Shown piece after piece: positions 15,793-17,500 of a stretch of 17,500 nucleotides of DNA. The DNA lies in NCBI RefSeq assembly GCF_000499385.1, contig NW_013654290.1, forward strand, positions 1-17,500. The letters run 5' to 3'. Position 1 is the stretch's first letter; the number at the start of each line of letters is the position of its first letter. Source of the DNA: Eimeria necatrix. Lineage: Eukaryota > Apicomplexa > Conoidasida > Eucoccidiorida > Eimeriidae. A program made the translations under genes and the position numbers. The notes below the pieces were generated by a model that had not been told where the DNA came from, searched no databases, and saw nothing but the letters and a program-made list of their open reading frames with translations.

Positions 15793-17371
15793 TGCTGCTG
15801 CTTCCCCTCTCTCGCCATCTCCTCAAATAACTCCTACACAAAACAAACCCTAAACCCTAAACCCTAGCCCTTGCACTCCAACACGCCGCCTCTCCCTAAA
15901 CCCTGAACCCTAGACCCTAAACCCCAAACCCTAAACCCCAAACCCTAAACCCTAAACCCTAAACCCGCAGCCTTCCCCGCCAATTTGGCCCGGGCAGCGC
16001 GGCCTGGCCCCCTGGGCCACTACACGCCCAAACCCCAAACCCCAAACCCCAAACCCCAAACCCCAACCCCCAAACCCCAAACCCTAAACCCTAAACCCTA
16101 AACCCTAAACCCTAAACCCTAAACCCTAAACCCTGACGAGGGCGCGAATGAGGGCTTTGGTGGCTCCGACGGCGAAGTCCATGAGGCCAGCTTCGAAAAT
16201 AAAATTGCAAAGTTTTATAAATCGAATTAATTTTCGACAATGCATTCTTTTGGTGGCTTTTTCAGTGAAGGAAACCAAACCCTCGCTGCTGCGGGGGGCC
16301 CGCAAACCCCCAAACCCTAAACCCTCGCCCGCGCCAAACCCCCGCTCGCCGCTGCGCAGCCCTGCAACGCGCAAACCCTAAACCCTAAACCCTAAACCCT
16401 AAACCCTAATGGAGCCGGGCAAAACCCAGCTCCAACTACGTACGGCAACAGCGGCATGTAAGGGACCAACAATCATGTGCACTTCCCCTACAGGGTTTAG
16501 GGTTTAGGGTTTAGGGTTTAGGGTTCAGGGTTTACGGTTGGAGTTTTACGGCGTTGGGTTTAGGGTTTAGGGTTTAGGGTTTAGGGTTTGCCTGGAACTG
16601 CAAGCTCATCGCCTCGCTGGCCTCCCGCGAATCCGCTCTTCTGCAAAAAGTCCTGGAGAGAATTTGAGCAAGCTTTTTGAATCTGCGAACAAAACCTAAA
16701 CCCTAAACCCTAAACCCTAAACCCTAAACCCTAAAACCTAAACCCTAAACTCTAAGCACTGAAAGCTGAAGGGCTACACCTCCAGGAGATCCAGACCCTA
16801 AAGTGTAGGATAGGTCCTTTGTTCCCTCTTTGTAAGCTCACCCTAAGCCCTAAACCCTAAACCCTAAACCCTAAACCCTAAACCCTAAACCCTAAACCCT
16901 AAACCCTAAGAATAAACCCTAAACCCTAAACCCTAAACCCTAAACCCTAAACCCTAGAGCACCTTGAAGCGGGGCAAACCGAGAACGCCAGCCCCAATTC
17001 AACAAAACCCTAAACCCTAAACCCTAAACCCTAAACCCTAAACCCTAAACCCTAAACCCTAAACCCGAAAGCCTAAACCGTGAACCCTAAACCCTGAACC
17101 CTAAACCCTAAACCCTGAACCCTAAACCCTAAACCCTAGCACCTCAGCGACAACGGTGTCCCAGAGTCTGCGGAGTCCTGCAGCAAAGTGCTGCTGCTTG
17201 TGTTTTTGGATCTCCTCGAGCTGCTGCAGCAGCAGCAAACTTTCTGCTGCTGCTGCTGGCAGCAAAGATCTATTTGTCAATTTAATTGCAGAAGAATTAG
17301 CAGCAAGCAGCGCCGGCAGCAGCAAACGATCCAGAGAAAATAAATTCTTCTCCAGCAGCTCTGCGCAAGTC
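36..17371 (-). CDS. Axonemal-type dynein heavy chain, internal part (tail to AAA3), about 30 exons
   Basis: This is a minus-strand, multi-exon gene for the motor subunit of a dynein. The spliced exons give, in order, tail, linker ([10 protein letters not shown]), AAA1 ([18 protein letters not shown]), AAA2 ([31 protein letters not shown]) and AAA3 (LLTG then [26 protein letters not shown]). Dyneins hydrolyse ATP at AAA1 and walk on microtubules. The ETVKEL after the P-loop, [10 protein letters not shown] before it and the linker wording resemble axonemal rather than cytoplasmic dyneins, which would suit the flagellated male gametes of Eimeria; this assignment is inferred. Both ends lie outside the window. 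Phases agree at every junction from exon 3 to exon 29, so it reads as a live gene. Junctions exon 1-2, 2-3 and 29-30 are not resolved. Confidence 0.93.
173..544. repeat. Intron 29-30: inverted telomere-like arrays and a 60 bp repeat pair
   Basis: CCCTAAA units fill 250-278 and 349-390 and TTTAGGG units fill 496-540 (plus strand). A 60 bp element at 181-240 recurs at 289-348 with 4 mismatches that I count. The middle (406-448) may hold a small exon. Confidence 0.8.
406..448 (-). CDS. Possible small dynein exon between exons 29 and 30
   Basis: Exon 29 stops and exon 30 starts with a gap of about 20 residues compared with other dyneins, where a short strand ending in PPGGGR is expected. The segment reading [14 protein letters not shown] has the right kind of sequence, a GAG acceptor in phase 0 and a GC donor in phase 1 that fits exon 30. 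It is short and the sites are weak. Confidence 0.35.
545..664 (-). CDS. Dynein exon 29 (AAA3 Walker B)
   Basis: Forty codons reading [20 protein letters not shown], then [27 protein letters not shown] is the AAA3 Walker B (usually DD-NMP), and FG-QP--ELLRQ is invariant. Acceptor GCTGCAG, donor AAT followed by GTACCT, phase 0. Confidence 0.95.
665..1069. repeat. Intron 28-29: inverted telomere-like arrays
   Basis: CCCTAAA arrays at 673-715 and 828-875, TTTAGGG arrays at 967-1069. The unique middle (about 716-827 and 876-966) shows no coding match. Confidence 0.85.
1070..1233 (-). CDS. Dynein exon 28 (AAA3 P-loop)
   Basis: Reads [20 protein letters not shown], then [20 protein letters not shown] and [14 protein letters not shown]. 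Joined to exon 27 it completes GPSGSGKTT, the Walker A of AAA3, and the conserved S-T-----Q--ESKLEKRRK segment. The correct frame is not the longest one on this strand. Acceptor GCGTTTTAG, donor GTAAAC, phase 0. Confidence 0.95.
1234..1575. repeat. Intron 27-28: inverted telomere-like arrays
   Basis: CCCTAAA arrays at 1243-1290 and 1339-1448, the latter with variant units (CCCTAGACTCTAAA) repeated three times; TTTAGGG array at 1536-1567. Nothing coding was found in the middle. Confidence 0.85.
1576..2268 (-). CDS. Dynein exon 27 (entry of AAA3) with Ala runs and NPT/DPI repeats
   Basis: Reads [20 protein letters not shown], then [20 protein letters not shown] (the F-F--IW--GG motif), FCEDLFEGL, two long Ala runs (CTG tracts near 1869-1909 and 1983-2020), then [12 protein letters not shown], four NPT and four DPI tripeptide repeats, [15 protein letters not shown] and PVLLTG. 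The latter is the start of the AAA3 P-loop, cut by an intron after the first base of the Gly codon. Donor CACAG followed by GTCTCC. Confidence 0.95.
1678..1760. repeat. 9 bp minisatellites in exon 27
   Basis: GATGGGATC-type units (about four) are followed by GTGGGGTTT-type units (about four), encoding DPI and NPT tripeptides on the minus strand. Confidence 0.85.
2269..2614. repeat. Intron 26-27: inverted telomere-like arrays
   Basis: CCCTAAA at 2280-2322, TTTAGGG at 2429-2490 and 2562-2612. Unique stretches between them hold no recognised exon. Confidence 0.85.
2615..2892 (-). CDS. Dynein exon 26 (AAA2-AAA3 connection) with Ser run
   Basis: Reads [20 protein letters not shown], then [12 protein letters not shown], a Ser run of about 18 encoded by the CTG tract at 2741-2792, then [20 protein letters not shown]. 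Dyneins have here a helix with LF-K--P--L-F followed by a V-SLC-L---L helix. Acceptor TCTGTCAG after a pyrimidine-rich stretch; donor AGAA followed by GTAAAC. Phases 2 and 1 agree with the neighbours. Confidence 0.9.
2893..3687. repeat. Intron 25-26: CAG satellite region
   Basis: Left end has a TTTAGGG array (2908-2955). From about 3029 to the donor at 3687 the plus strand is an imperfect CAG repeat. At 3240-3640 it is ordered into about seven units of 53-60 bp, each starting AAAAGCAGAC and ending in a variable CAG run. Reading frames through it are Ala, Ser or Leu runs without dynein homology, so I treat it as intron. Confidence 0.8.
3688..3841 (-). CDS. Dynein exon 25 (end of AAA2)
   Basis: Reads [20 protein letters not shown], then [20 protein letters not shown] and ends [27 protein letters not shown] is invariant in AAA2. 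The donor is CCAG followed by GTCTGC exactly where a long CTG tract begins; phase 2 matches exon 26. The open frame continues into the tract as Ala codons, but homology stops at the donor. Confidence 0.95.
4057..4877 (-). CDS. Dynein exon 24 (AAA2) with large Ala, acidic and Gln insertion
   Basis: Starts [20 protein letters not shown], then [17 protein letters not shown], the AAA2 P-loop. It is immediately followed by about 20 Ala, an acidic Ser/Glu-rich stretch, about 20 Gln and a Gly/Pro-rich stretch. The domain resumes with [32 protein letters not shown], two further Ala runs and [20 protein letters not shown], the AAA2 Walker B region. The insertion is about 120 residues beyond the family norm. 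Donor GTGAGG, phase 1. Opposite-strand and other-frame reading frames here are shadows of the CAG tracts. Confidence 0.96.
4878..4951. repeat. Intron 23-24: 74 bp intron of almost pure telomere-like repeat
   Basis: On the sense (minus) strand the intron starts GTTAGG, consists of about nine TTTAGGG units and ends GGGTTTGCGCGCAG. Both splice sites are fixed by dynein homology and phase on either side. Confidence 0.9.
4952..5076 (-). CDS. Dynein exon 23 (AAA1 lid)
   Basis: Reads [20 protein letters not shown], then [32 protein letters not shown] is the invariant end of AAA1. Acceptor GGCCCCAG. The donor GTTAGG is made by the telomere-like array itself; phase 2 fits exon 24, only 74 bp away. 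Confidence 0.96.
5297..5536 (-). CDS. Dynein exon 22 (AAA1 sensor 1 region)
   Basis: Reads [20 protein letters not shown], then [20 protein letters not shown] and [20 protein letters not shown], ending FDLCKQQ. It corresponds to the invariant dynein stretch with NP-Y-GR-LP-NL--LFRPVAM. Two telomere-like stretches (5341-5362 and 5470-5490) lie inside the exon and encode residues of normal spacing. Acceptor GCTGCAG; ends CAGCAG followed by GCAAGC, a GC donor in phase 0. Confidence 0.97.
5537..5981. repeat. Intron 21-22: degenerate TTTAGGG arrays
   Basis: TTTAGGG and TTTGGGG units on the plus strand throughout (5565-5680, 5788-5830, 5917-5980), with unique DNA between. No exon is needed here, because exons 21 and 22 join in frame with full homology. 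Confidence 0.85.
5982..6115 (-). CDS. Dynein exon 21 (AAA1 Walker B)
   Basis: Reads [20 protein letters not shown], then [25 protein letters not shown] is the Walker B of AAA1, and the following [10 protein letters not shown] is nearly invariant. Acceptor TTTGCGCAG. The exon ends CCCCAG followed by GCAAAC, with no GT available nearby, so this is a GC donor in phase 0. Confidence 0.97.
6334..6495 (-). CDS. Dynein exon 20 (AAA1 P-loop)
   Basis: Reads [20 protein letters not shown], then [20 protein letters not shown] and ends [15 protein letters not shown] is the Walker A of AAA1, the main ATPase site, followed by the NCSD motif of dyneins. The stretch just before it ([10 protein letters not shown]) diverges from the usual GALHL-LGGAP, though its length is kept. 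Acceptor GCGCGCAG, donor GTGCGC, phase 1. Confidence 0.97.
6496..6866. repeat. Intron 19-20: dispersed TTTAGGG units
   Basis: A short hairpin of telomere-like sequence (6506-6528) is followed by scattered single or double TTTAGGG units (6608-6712) and a long array at 6810-6865. No coding match in the rest. Confidence 0.85.
6867..7030 (-). CDS. Dynein exon 19 (start of AAA1)
   Basis: Reads [20 protein letters not shown], then [20 protein letters not shown] and [23 protein letters not shown] and [10 protein letters not shown] are textbook dynein motifs at the entry of AAA1. Acceptor GCGTTTAG, donor GTAAAC, phase 2 in and 1 out. Confidence 0.97.
7031..7426. repeat. Intron 18-19: CCCTAAA arrays
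   Basis: CCCTAAA arrays at 7037-7100, 7195-7236 and 7365-7420, all in the same direction, so this intron is not self-complementary. GC-rich unique stretches between them show no exon. Confidence 0.85.
7427..7613 (-). CDS. Dynein exon 18 (linker to AAA1)
   Basis: Reads [20 protein letters not shown], then [20 protein letters not shown] and [20 protein letters not shown]. In dyneins this stretch carries the helix that ends in VH-RDV. It has a short Gln run and a short Ala run. Acceptor TTGGCGCAG; donor GTCCGC, phase 2, chosen because exon 19 begins with the base that completes the codon before FDWQ. Confidence 0.9.
7855..8100 (-). CDS. Dynein exon 17 (linker C-terminal half)
   Basis: Reads [20 protein letters not shown], then [30 protein letters not shown] and [12 protein letters not shown]. 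The patterns S.EGE.V, RG.VE.WL, PAQV and W-T-EVEEAL are standard for the linker end. Acceptor TGCGGCAG, donor CAAA followed by GTAAAC; phase 1 in and out. The centre around 7975-8015 is AT-rich. Confidence 0.96.
8302..8470 (-). CDS. Dynein exon 16 (linker)
   Basis: Reads [20 protein letters not shown], then [20 protein letters not shown]. This is the most conserved linker motif of dyneins, K+..FPR-YFLSN-ELLE. Acceptor TTTGCGCAG, donor GTGCCC in phase 1. Another frame on the same strand is open but lacks this motif. Confidence 0.96.
8471..8850. repeat. Intron 15-16: inverted telomere-like arrays, including start of tandem duplication
   Basis: CCCTAAA at 8476-8535, TTTAGGG at 8655-8670, 8727-8745 and 8812-8848. 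Positions 8720-8850 belong to the first copy of the 469 bp duplication. Confidence 0.85.
8720..9188. repeat. 469 bp tandem duplication, left copy
   Basis: Identical by eye to 9189-9657 and directly abutting it. It contains a telomere-like array, the whole 332 bp linker exon and both of its splice sites. The sequence diverges on both outer sides immediately. Confidence 0.95.
8851..9182 (-). CDS. Dynein exon 15, downstream duplicate copy (linker)
   Basis: An exact copy of the exon at 9320-9651, carried by the 469 bp tandem duplication, with its own acceptor (CGTTCAG) and GC donor. Because 332 is not a multiple of three, splicing both copies into one mRNA would shift the frame. Only one copy can be used per in-frame transcript, or the duplication is an assembly error. 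Which copy is used cannot be told from the sequence, since both have working-looking sites. Confidence 0.75.
9189..9657. repeat. 469 bp tandem duplication, right copy
   Basis: Second copy, offset by exactly 469 bp, with the same exon at 9320-9651. No difference between copies was found, so it is very recent or an assembly artefact. Confidence 0.95.
9320..9651 (-). CDS. Dynein exon 15, upstream copy (linker)
   Basis: Reads [20 protein letters not shown], then [20 protein letters not shown] and [18 protein letters not shown], ending LEDYLQ. It matches the dynein linker (DHC_N2) pattern ETL-EWL, then a stretch ending in F, then R-QLP-EA--F, then GL-DYL. Acceptor GGTTCAG; ends CTCCAG followed by GCAAAC, a GC donor that is required because exon 16 continues in frame with SKREAFPR. 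Length is 332 bp, entering in phase 1 and leaving in phase 0. It is identical to the copy at 8851-9182. Confidence 0.9.
9652..10165. repeat. Intron 14-15: telomere-like arrays of reversed polarity
   Basis: TTTAGGG arrays come first on the plus strand (9670-9763 and 9852-9910), then degenerate CCCTAAA arrays (9945-10148), the opposite order to most introns here; the two halves are still complementary. About 9764-9850 is unique, with no exon needed. Confidence 0.85.
10166..10358 (-). CDS. Dynein exon 14 (linker N-terminal part)
   Basis: Reads [54 protein letters not shown] and ends VNTIA. FILG...E....LEDSLV...TIAG is a conserved axonemal dynein signature. The exon must end ATTGCAG followed by GCGAGA, a GC donor in phase 1, since exon 15 supplies the last two bases of the Gly codon and continues SRF. 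The left side of the exon faces CCCTAAA rather than TTTAGGG, an exception in this gene. Confidence 0.93.
10359..10717. repeat. Intron 13-14: inverted telomere-like arrays
   Basis: CCCTAAA arrays at 10364-10402 and, degenerate, 10470-10600; TTTAGGG at 10680-10716. Nothing coding seen. Confidence 0.85.
10718..10972 (-). CDS. Dynein exon 13 (start of DHC_N2 / linker region)
   Basis: Reads [20 protein letters not shown], then [20 protein letters not shown] and ends [11 protein letters not shown]. The [11 protein letters not shown] segment is the widely conserved L.N..LR.RHW motif just upstream of the dynein linker. Acceptor TGTTTCAG, donor GTAAAC, phase 0 on both sides. Confidence 0.92.
10973..11372. 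repeat. Intron 12-13: inverted telomere-like arrays
   Basis: CCCTAAA at 10990-11060, then degenerate TTTAGGG with a switch to GGGTTAA units around 11284-11330, and a regular TTTAGGG array to 11366. No exon in the middle. Confidence 0.85.
11373..11553 (-). CDS. Dynein exon 12 (stem before linker)
   Basis: Reads [20 protein letters not shown], then [20 protein letters not shown] and VPQLQNTVQ. Charged and helical. The exon ends GTGCAG followed by GCCAGC, a GC donor in phase 0, which fits the phase-0 start of exon 13. Acceptor TTTGCGCAG. The centre of the exon is AT-rich (about 11440-11480). Confidence 0.78.
11790..12020 (-). CDS. Dynein exon 11 (tail/stem) with an in-frame telomere-like hairpin
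   Basis: Reads [20 protein letters not shown], continues [20 protein letters not shown] and [20 protein letters not shown], ending EVNRC. The part at 11889-11931 is a 13 bp perfect inverted repeat made of telomere-like sequence, translated through in frame; an intron here would have to be only about 30 nt, so I keep it as coding. The end uses AGAAG followed by GCCCGA, a GC donor, because only this site gives the phase 2 needed by exon 12. Confidence 0.7.
11889..11931. repeat. 13 bp perfect inverted repeat of telomere-like sequence inside exon 11
   Basis: Arms CAAATTAGGGTTT and AAACCCTAATTTG are separated by a 17 nt loop. The open frame passes through it. Confidence 0.85.
12249..12424 (-). 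CDS. Dynein exon 10 (tail)
   Basis: Reads [20 protein letters not shown], then [20 protein letters not shown] and ending GLAAL. Helical, with no low-complexity run. Acceptor GTGCCGCAG, donor CAG followed by GTAAAC in phase 2. The centre of the exon (about 12315-12350) is AT-rich, its ends GC-rich. Confidence 0.72.
12646..12732 (-). CDS. Dynein exon 9 (tail)
   Basis: Twenty-nine codons read [20 protein letters not shown], then SVVPEDINA, a helix followed by a proline turn. Acceptor GGCTCAG, donor GTTGGT, phase 0 on both sides, agreeing with exons 8 and 10. The telomere-like array at its left side runs in the opposite direction to that of most exons. Confidence 0.62.
12950..13109 (-). CDS. Dynein exon 8 (tail)
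   Basis: Reads [20 protein letters not shown], then [20 protein letters not shown] and [11 protein letters not shown]. The segment [15 protein letters not shown] matches the axonemal tail pattern of a strand followed by K..L....... The acceptor is GCGGGCAG. The exon ends CCGCAG followed by GCAAAA, so the intron uses a GC donor, phase 0. A longer plus-strand reading frame across the same bases is a shadow. Confidence 0.75.
13326..13402 (-). CDS. Dynein exon 7 (tail)
   Basis: Reads [20 protein letters not shown], then EVSDF. It may start a few codons earlier (SLLYAQ) if the upstream TTCGAG acceptor is used. The donor is GTATCC in phase 2, and exon 8 supplies the single base required. It is short, so assignment rests on phase continuity and on the TTTAGGG/CCCTAAA flanks shared with secure exons. 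Confidence 0.62.
13480..13533 (-). CDS. Possible small dynein exon between exons 6 and 7
   Basis: One frame reads [20 protein letters not shown]. This resembles the tail segment of axonemal dyneins that precedes the Y..I-type helix (a short stretch ending in LW). A second frame gives a 10-codon piece that ends at a good donor (GCGGAG followed by GTATTT) and keeps phase 0 on both sides. The first frame looks more like protein but does not match the phase of exon 6. Exons 6 and 7 also join in frame without it. Confidence 0.3.
13653..13798 (-). CDS. Dynein exon 6 (tail)
   Basis: Reads [20 protein letters not shown], then [20 protein letters not shown], Ala run and EGFT. Acceptor TTTGCAG; donor GTGAGA (phase 0). 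The phase matches exon 5 on one side and exon 7 on the other. A possible extra small exon lies in the following intron at about 13480-13533. Confidence 0.72.
13999..14120 (-). CDS. Dynein exon 5 (tail)
   Basis: Reads [20 protein letters not shown], then [20 protein letters not shown]. Joined to exon 4 across the AT-rich intron it gives [19 protein letters not shown], which resembles the axonemal tail stretch where an F-x-P strand is followed by a long helix. Acceptor TTTATTAG, donor GTAAAC; phase 2 in, phase 1 out, both consistent with the neighbours. Confidence 0.75.
14121..15564. repeat. Intron 4-5: 1.4 kb AT-rich tetranucleotide repeat
   Basis: Almost wholly A+T: AAAT/AATA units on the left (14121-15060), self-complementary TTAA units concentrated at 14171-14252 and 15078-15340, and TTTA/ATTT units on the right (15430-15550). 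It has no telomere-like units and no credible exon; reading frames here are Tyr/Ile/Leu-rich artefacts. Exons 4 and 5 join across it in frame. Confidence 0.9.
15565..15833 (-). CDS. Dynein exon 4 (tail) with Gln and Ala runs
   Basis: The exon starts [11 protein letters not shown], runs into two Gln stretches broken by one Lys (CTG tract about 15735-15802), continues [19 protein letters not shown], then an Ala stretch broken by one Thr (about 15645-15695), and ends [18 protein letters not shown]. The last part fits the dynein tail pattern of a strand followed by I/L-F-P. The donor is AAAA followed by GTAAAA (phase 2), opening the 1.4 kb AT-rich intron. The acceptor is TGTGTAG. The amino-acid runs are typical Eimeria homopolymer insertions. 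Confidence 0.75.
15834..16137. repeat. Intron 3-4: CCCTAAA and CCCCAAA arrays
   Basis: CCCTAAA at 15845-15867 and 15892-15966, a run of CCCCAAA units at 16028-16080, then regular CCCTAAA to 16134. All run in one direction. No exon seen. Confidence 0.85.
16138..16288 (-). CDS. Dynein exon 3 (tail, DHC_N1-like region)
   Basis: The exon reads [20 protein letters not shown], then [20 protein letters not shown]. In the tail of other dyneins a segment of the form R..DYLI...L..LA.....L occupies the equivalent place. The acceptor is CCCCGCAG and the donor GTCAGG (phase 0), joining exon 4 in frame. The middle of the exon (about 16195-16240) is much richer in A+T than its ends. The left boundary is fixed by the frame; the right boundary could be one codon either way. 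Confidence 0.72.
16289..16591. repeat. Intron 2-3: inverted telomere-like arrays
   Basis: CCCTAAA at 16303-16325 and 16373-16410, TTTAGGG at 16494-16530 and 16556-16588. The phase mismatch between exons 2 and 3 could mean a missed small exon in 16411-16493, but no convincing frame was found. Confidence 0.75.
16592..16682 (-). CDS. Dynein exon 2 (tail, tentative)
   Basis: A short open segment reads [20 protein letters not shown] followed by [10 protein letters not shown]. It has a clear acceptor (TTCGCAG) and ends in TTCCAG followed by GCAAAC, a GC donor. It is flanked by TTTAGGG on the left and CCCTAAA on the right, like the secure exons. Homology to the dynein tail is weak at this length, and its end phase (0) does not fit exon 3 as drawn. 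Confidence 0.5.
16683..17142. repeat. Intron 1-2: long CCCTAAA arrays
   Basis: CCCTAAA arrays at 16695-16755, 16842-16955, 17004-17065 and 17085-17138, all in one direction. Two unique stretches (16756-16841, 16956-17003) show no exon. Confidence 0.8.
17143..17371 (-). CDS. Dynein exon 1 of window (tail, tentative)
   Basis: An open segment reads [20 protein letters not shown] near its start and [11 protein letters not shown] at its end. It is helical and leucine-rich, as expected of the dynein tail, with an Ala/Leu-rich CTG-encoded middle. I place a CAG acceptor at 17372-17374 and a GTGCTA donor just below 17143. Its flanks are reversed compared with most exons (CCCTAAA on the left, TTTAGGG on the right), and its end phase (0) does not match the start needed by exon 2. 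A small exon may therefore be missing, or one boundary is wrong. Confidence 0.5.
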
Positions 17372-17500
17372 CTGAGCAGCAGCAGCACGCCGAGGGTTTA
17401 GGGTTTGCGGCTAGGGTTTAGGGTTTGGCGCTTGCCGCTAGGGTTTAGCCTTCAAAGGGCCTAGGGTTTGCCGCCAGAGTCTAGGGTTTGGGGCCAGGGT
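17372..17500. repeat. Degenerate TTTAGGG units at right edge
   Basis: Single and double TAGGGTTT units separated by short GC-rich spacers. Presumably part of the intron upstream of exon 1. Confidence 0.7.

Noticed and set aside
1..17500. A chromosome end (telomere), since AAACCCT arrays fill the window
   Set aside because: Arrays are short, occur in both directions, alternate with conserved dynein exons in phase and do not end the sequence.

Overview
The window looks like nuclear DNA of an apicomplexan of the genus Eimeria. It combines arrays of the telomere-like heptamer AAACCCT/AGGGTTT scattered inside a gene with long CAG/CTG tracts that are translated as runs of Ala, Gln or Ser. This pairing is a known hallmark of the repeat-rich segments of Eimeria chromosomes. 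No bacterial features were seen. The genus is inferred; no species-specific marker was found. Almost the whole window belongs to one minus-strand gene, an axonemal-type dynein heavy chain. It is transcribed from the right end towards the left end and is incomplete at both ends. I reconstruct 30 exons totalling about 6.5 kb, plus one exact duplicate exon and two doubtful small exons. From exon 3 (16138-16288) to exon 29 (545-664) every splice junction keeps a consistent reading phase and no frameshift is needed. The start of the gene (N-terminal tail) lies to the right of the window, and AAA4-AAA6, the stalk, the microtubule-binding domain and the C-terminus lie to the left. Layout from right (5') to left (3'): 17371-10718 holds the dynein tail exons. 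10358-7427 holds the linker. 7030-4952 holds AAA1, with its P-loop at about 6440-6460 and the DEFNR Walker B at about 6080. 4877-3688 holds AAA2, swollen by Ala and Gln tracts next to its P-loop. 2892-36 holds the AAA2-AAA3 connection and AAA3, with its P-loop split by an intron and a WIDDANLP Walker B at about 600-630. Every intron but one carries telomere-like heptamers. In about half of them the transcript has CCCTAAA at the 5' end and TTTAGGG at the 3' end, so the two intron ends can pair and bring the splice sites together. The exception, a 1.4 kb AT-rich intron at 14121-15564, reproduces the same inverted layout with AAAT/ATTT tetranucleotides. An unusually large share of introns start with GC instead of GT. 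A perfect 469 bp tandem duplication (8720-9657) copies a linker exon whose phase does not permit both copies in one in-frame mRNA.
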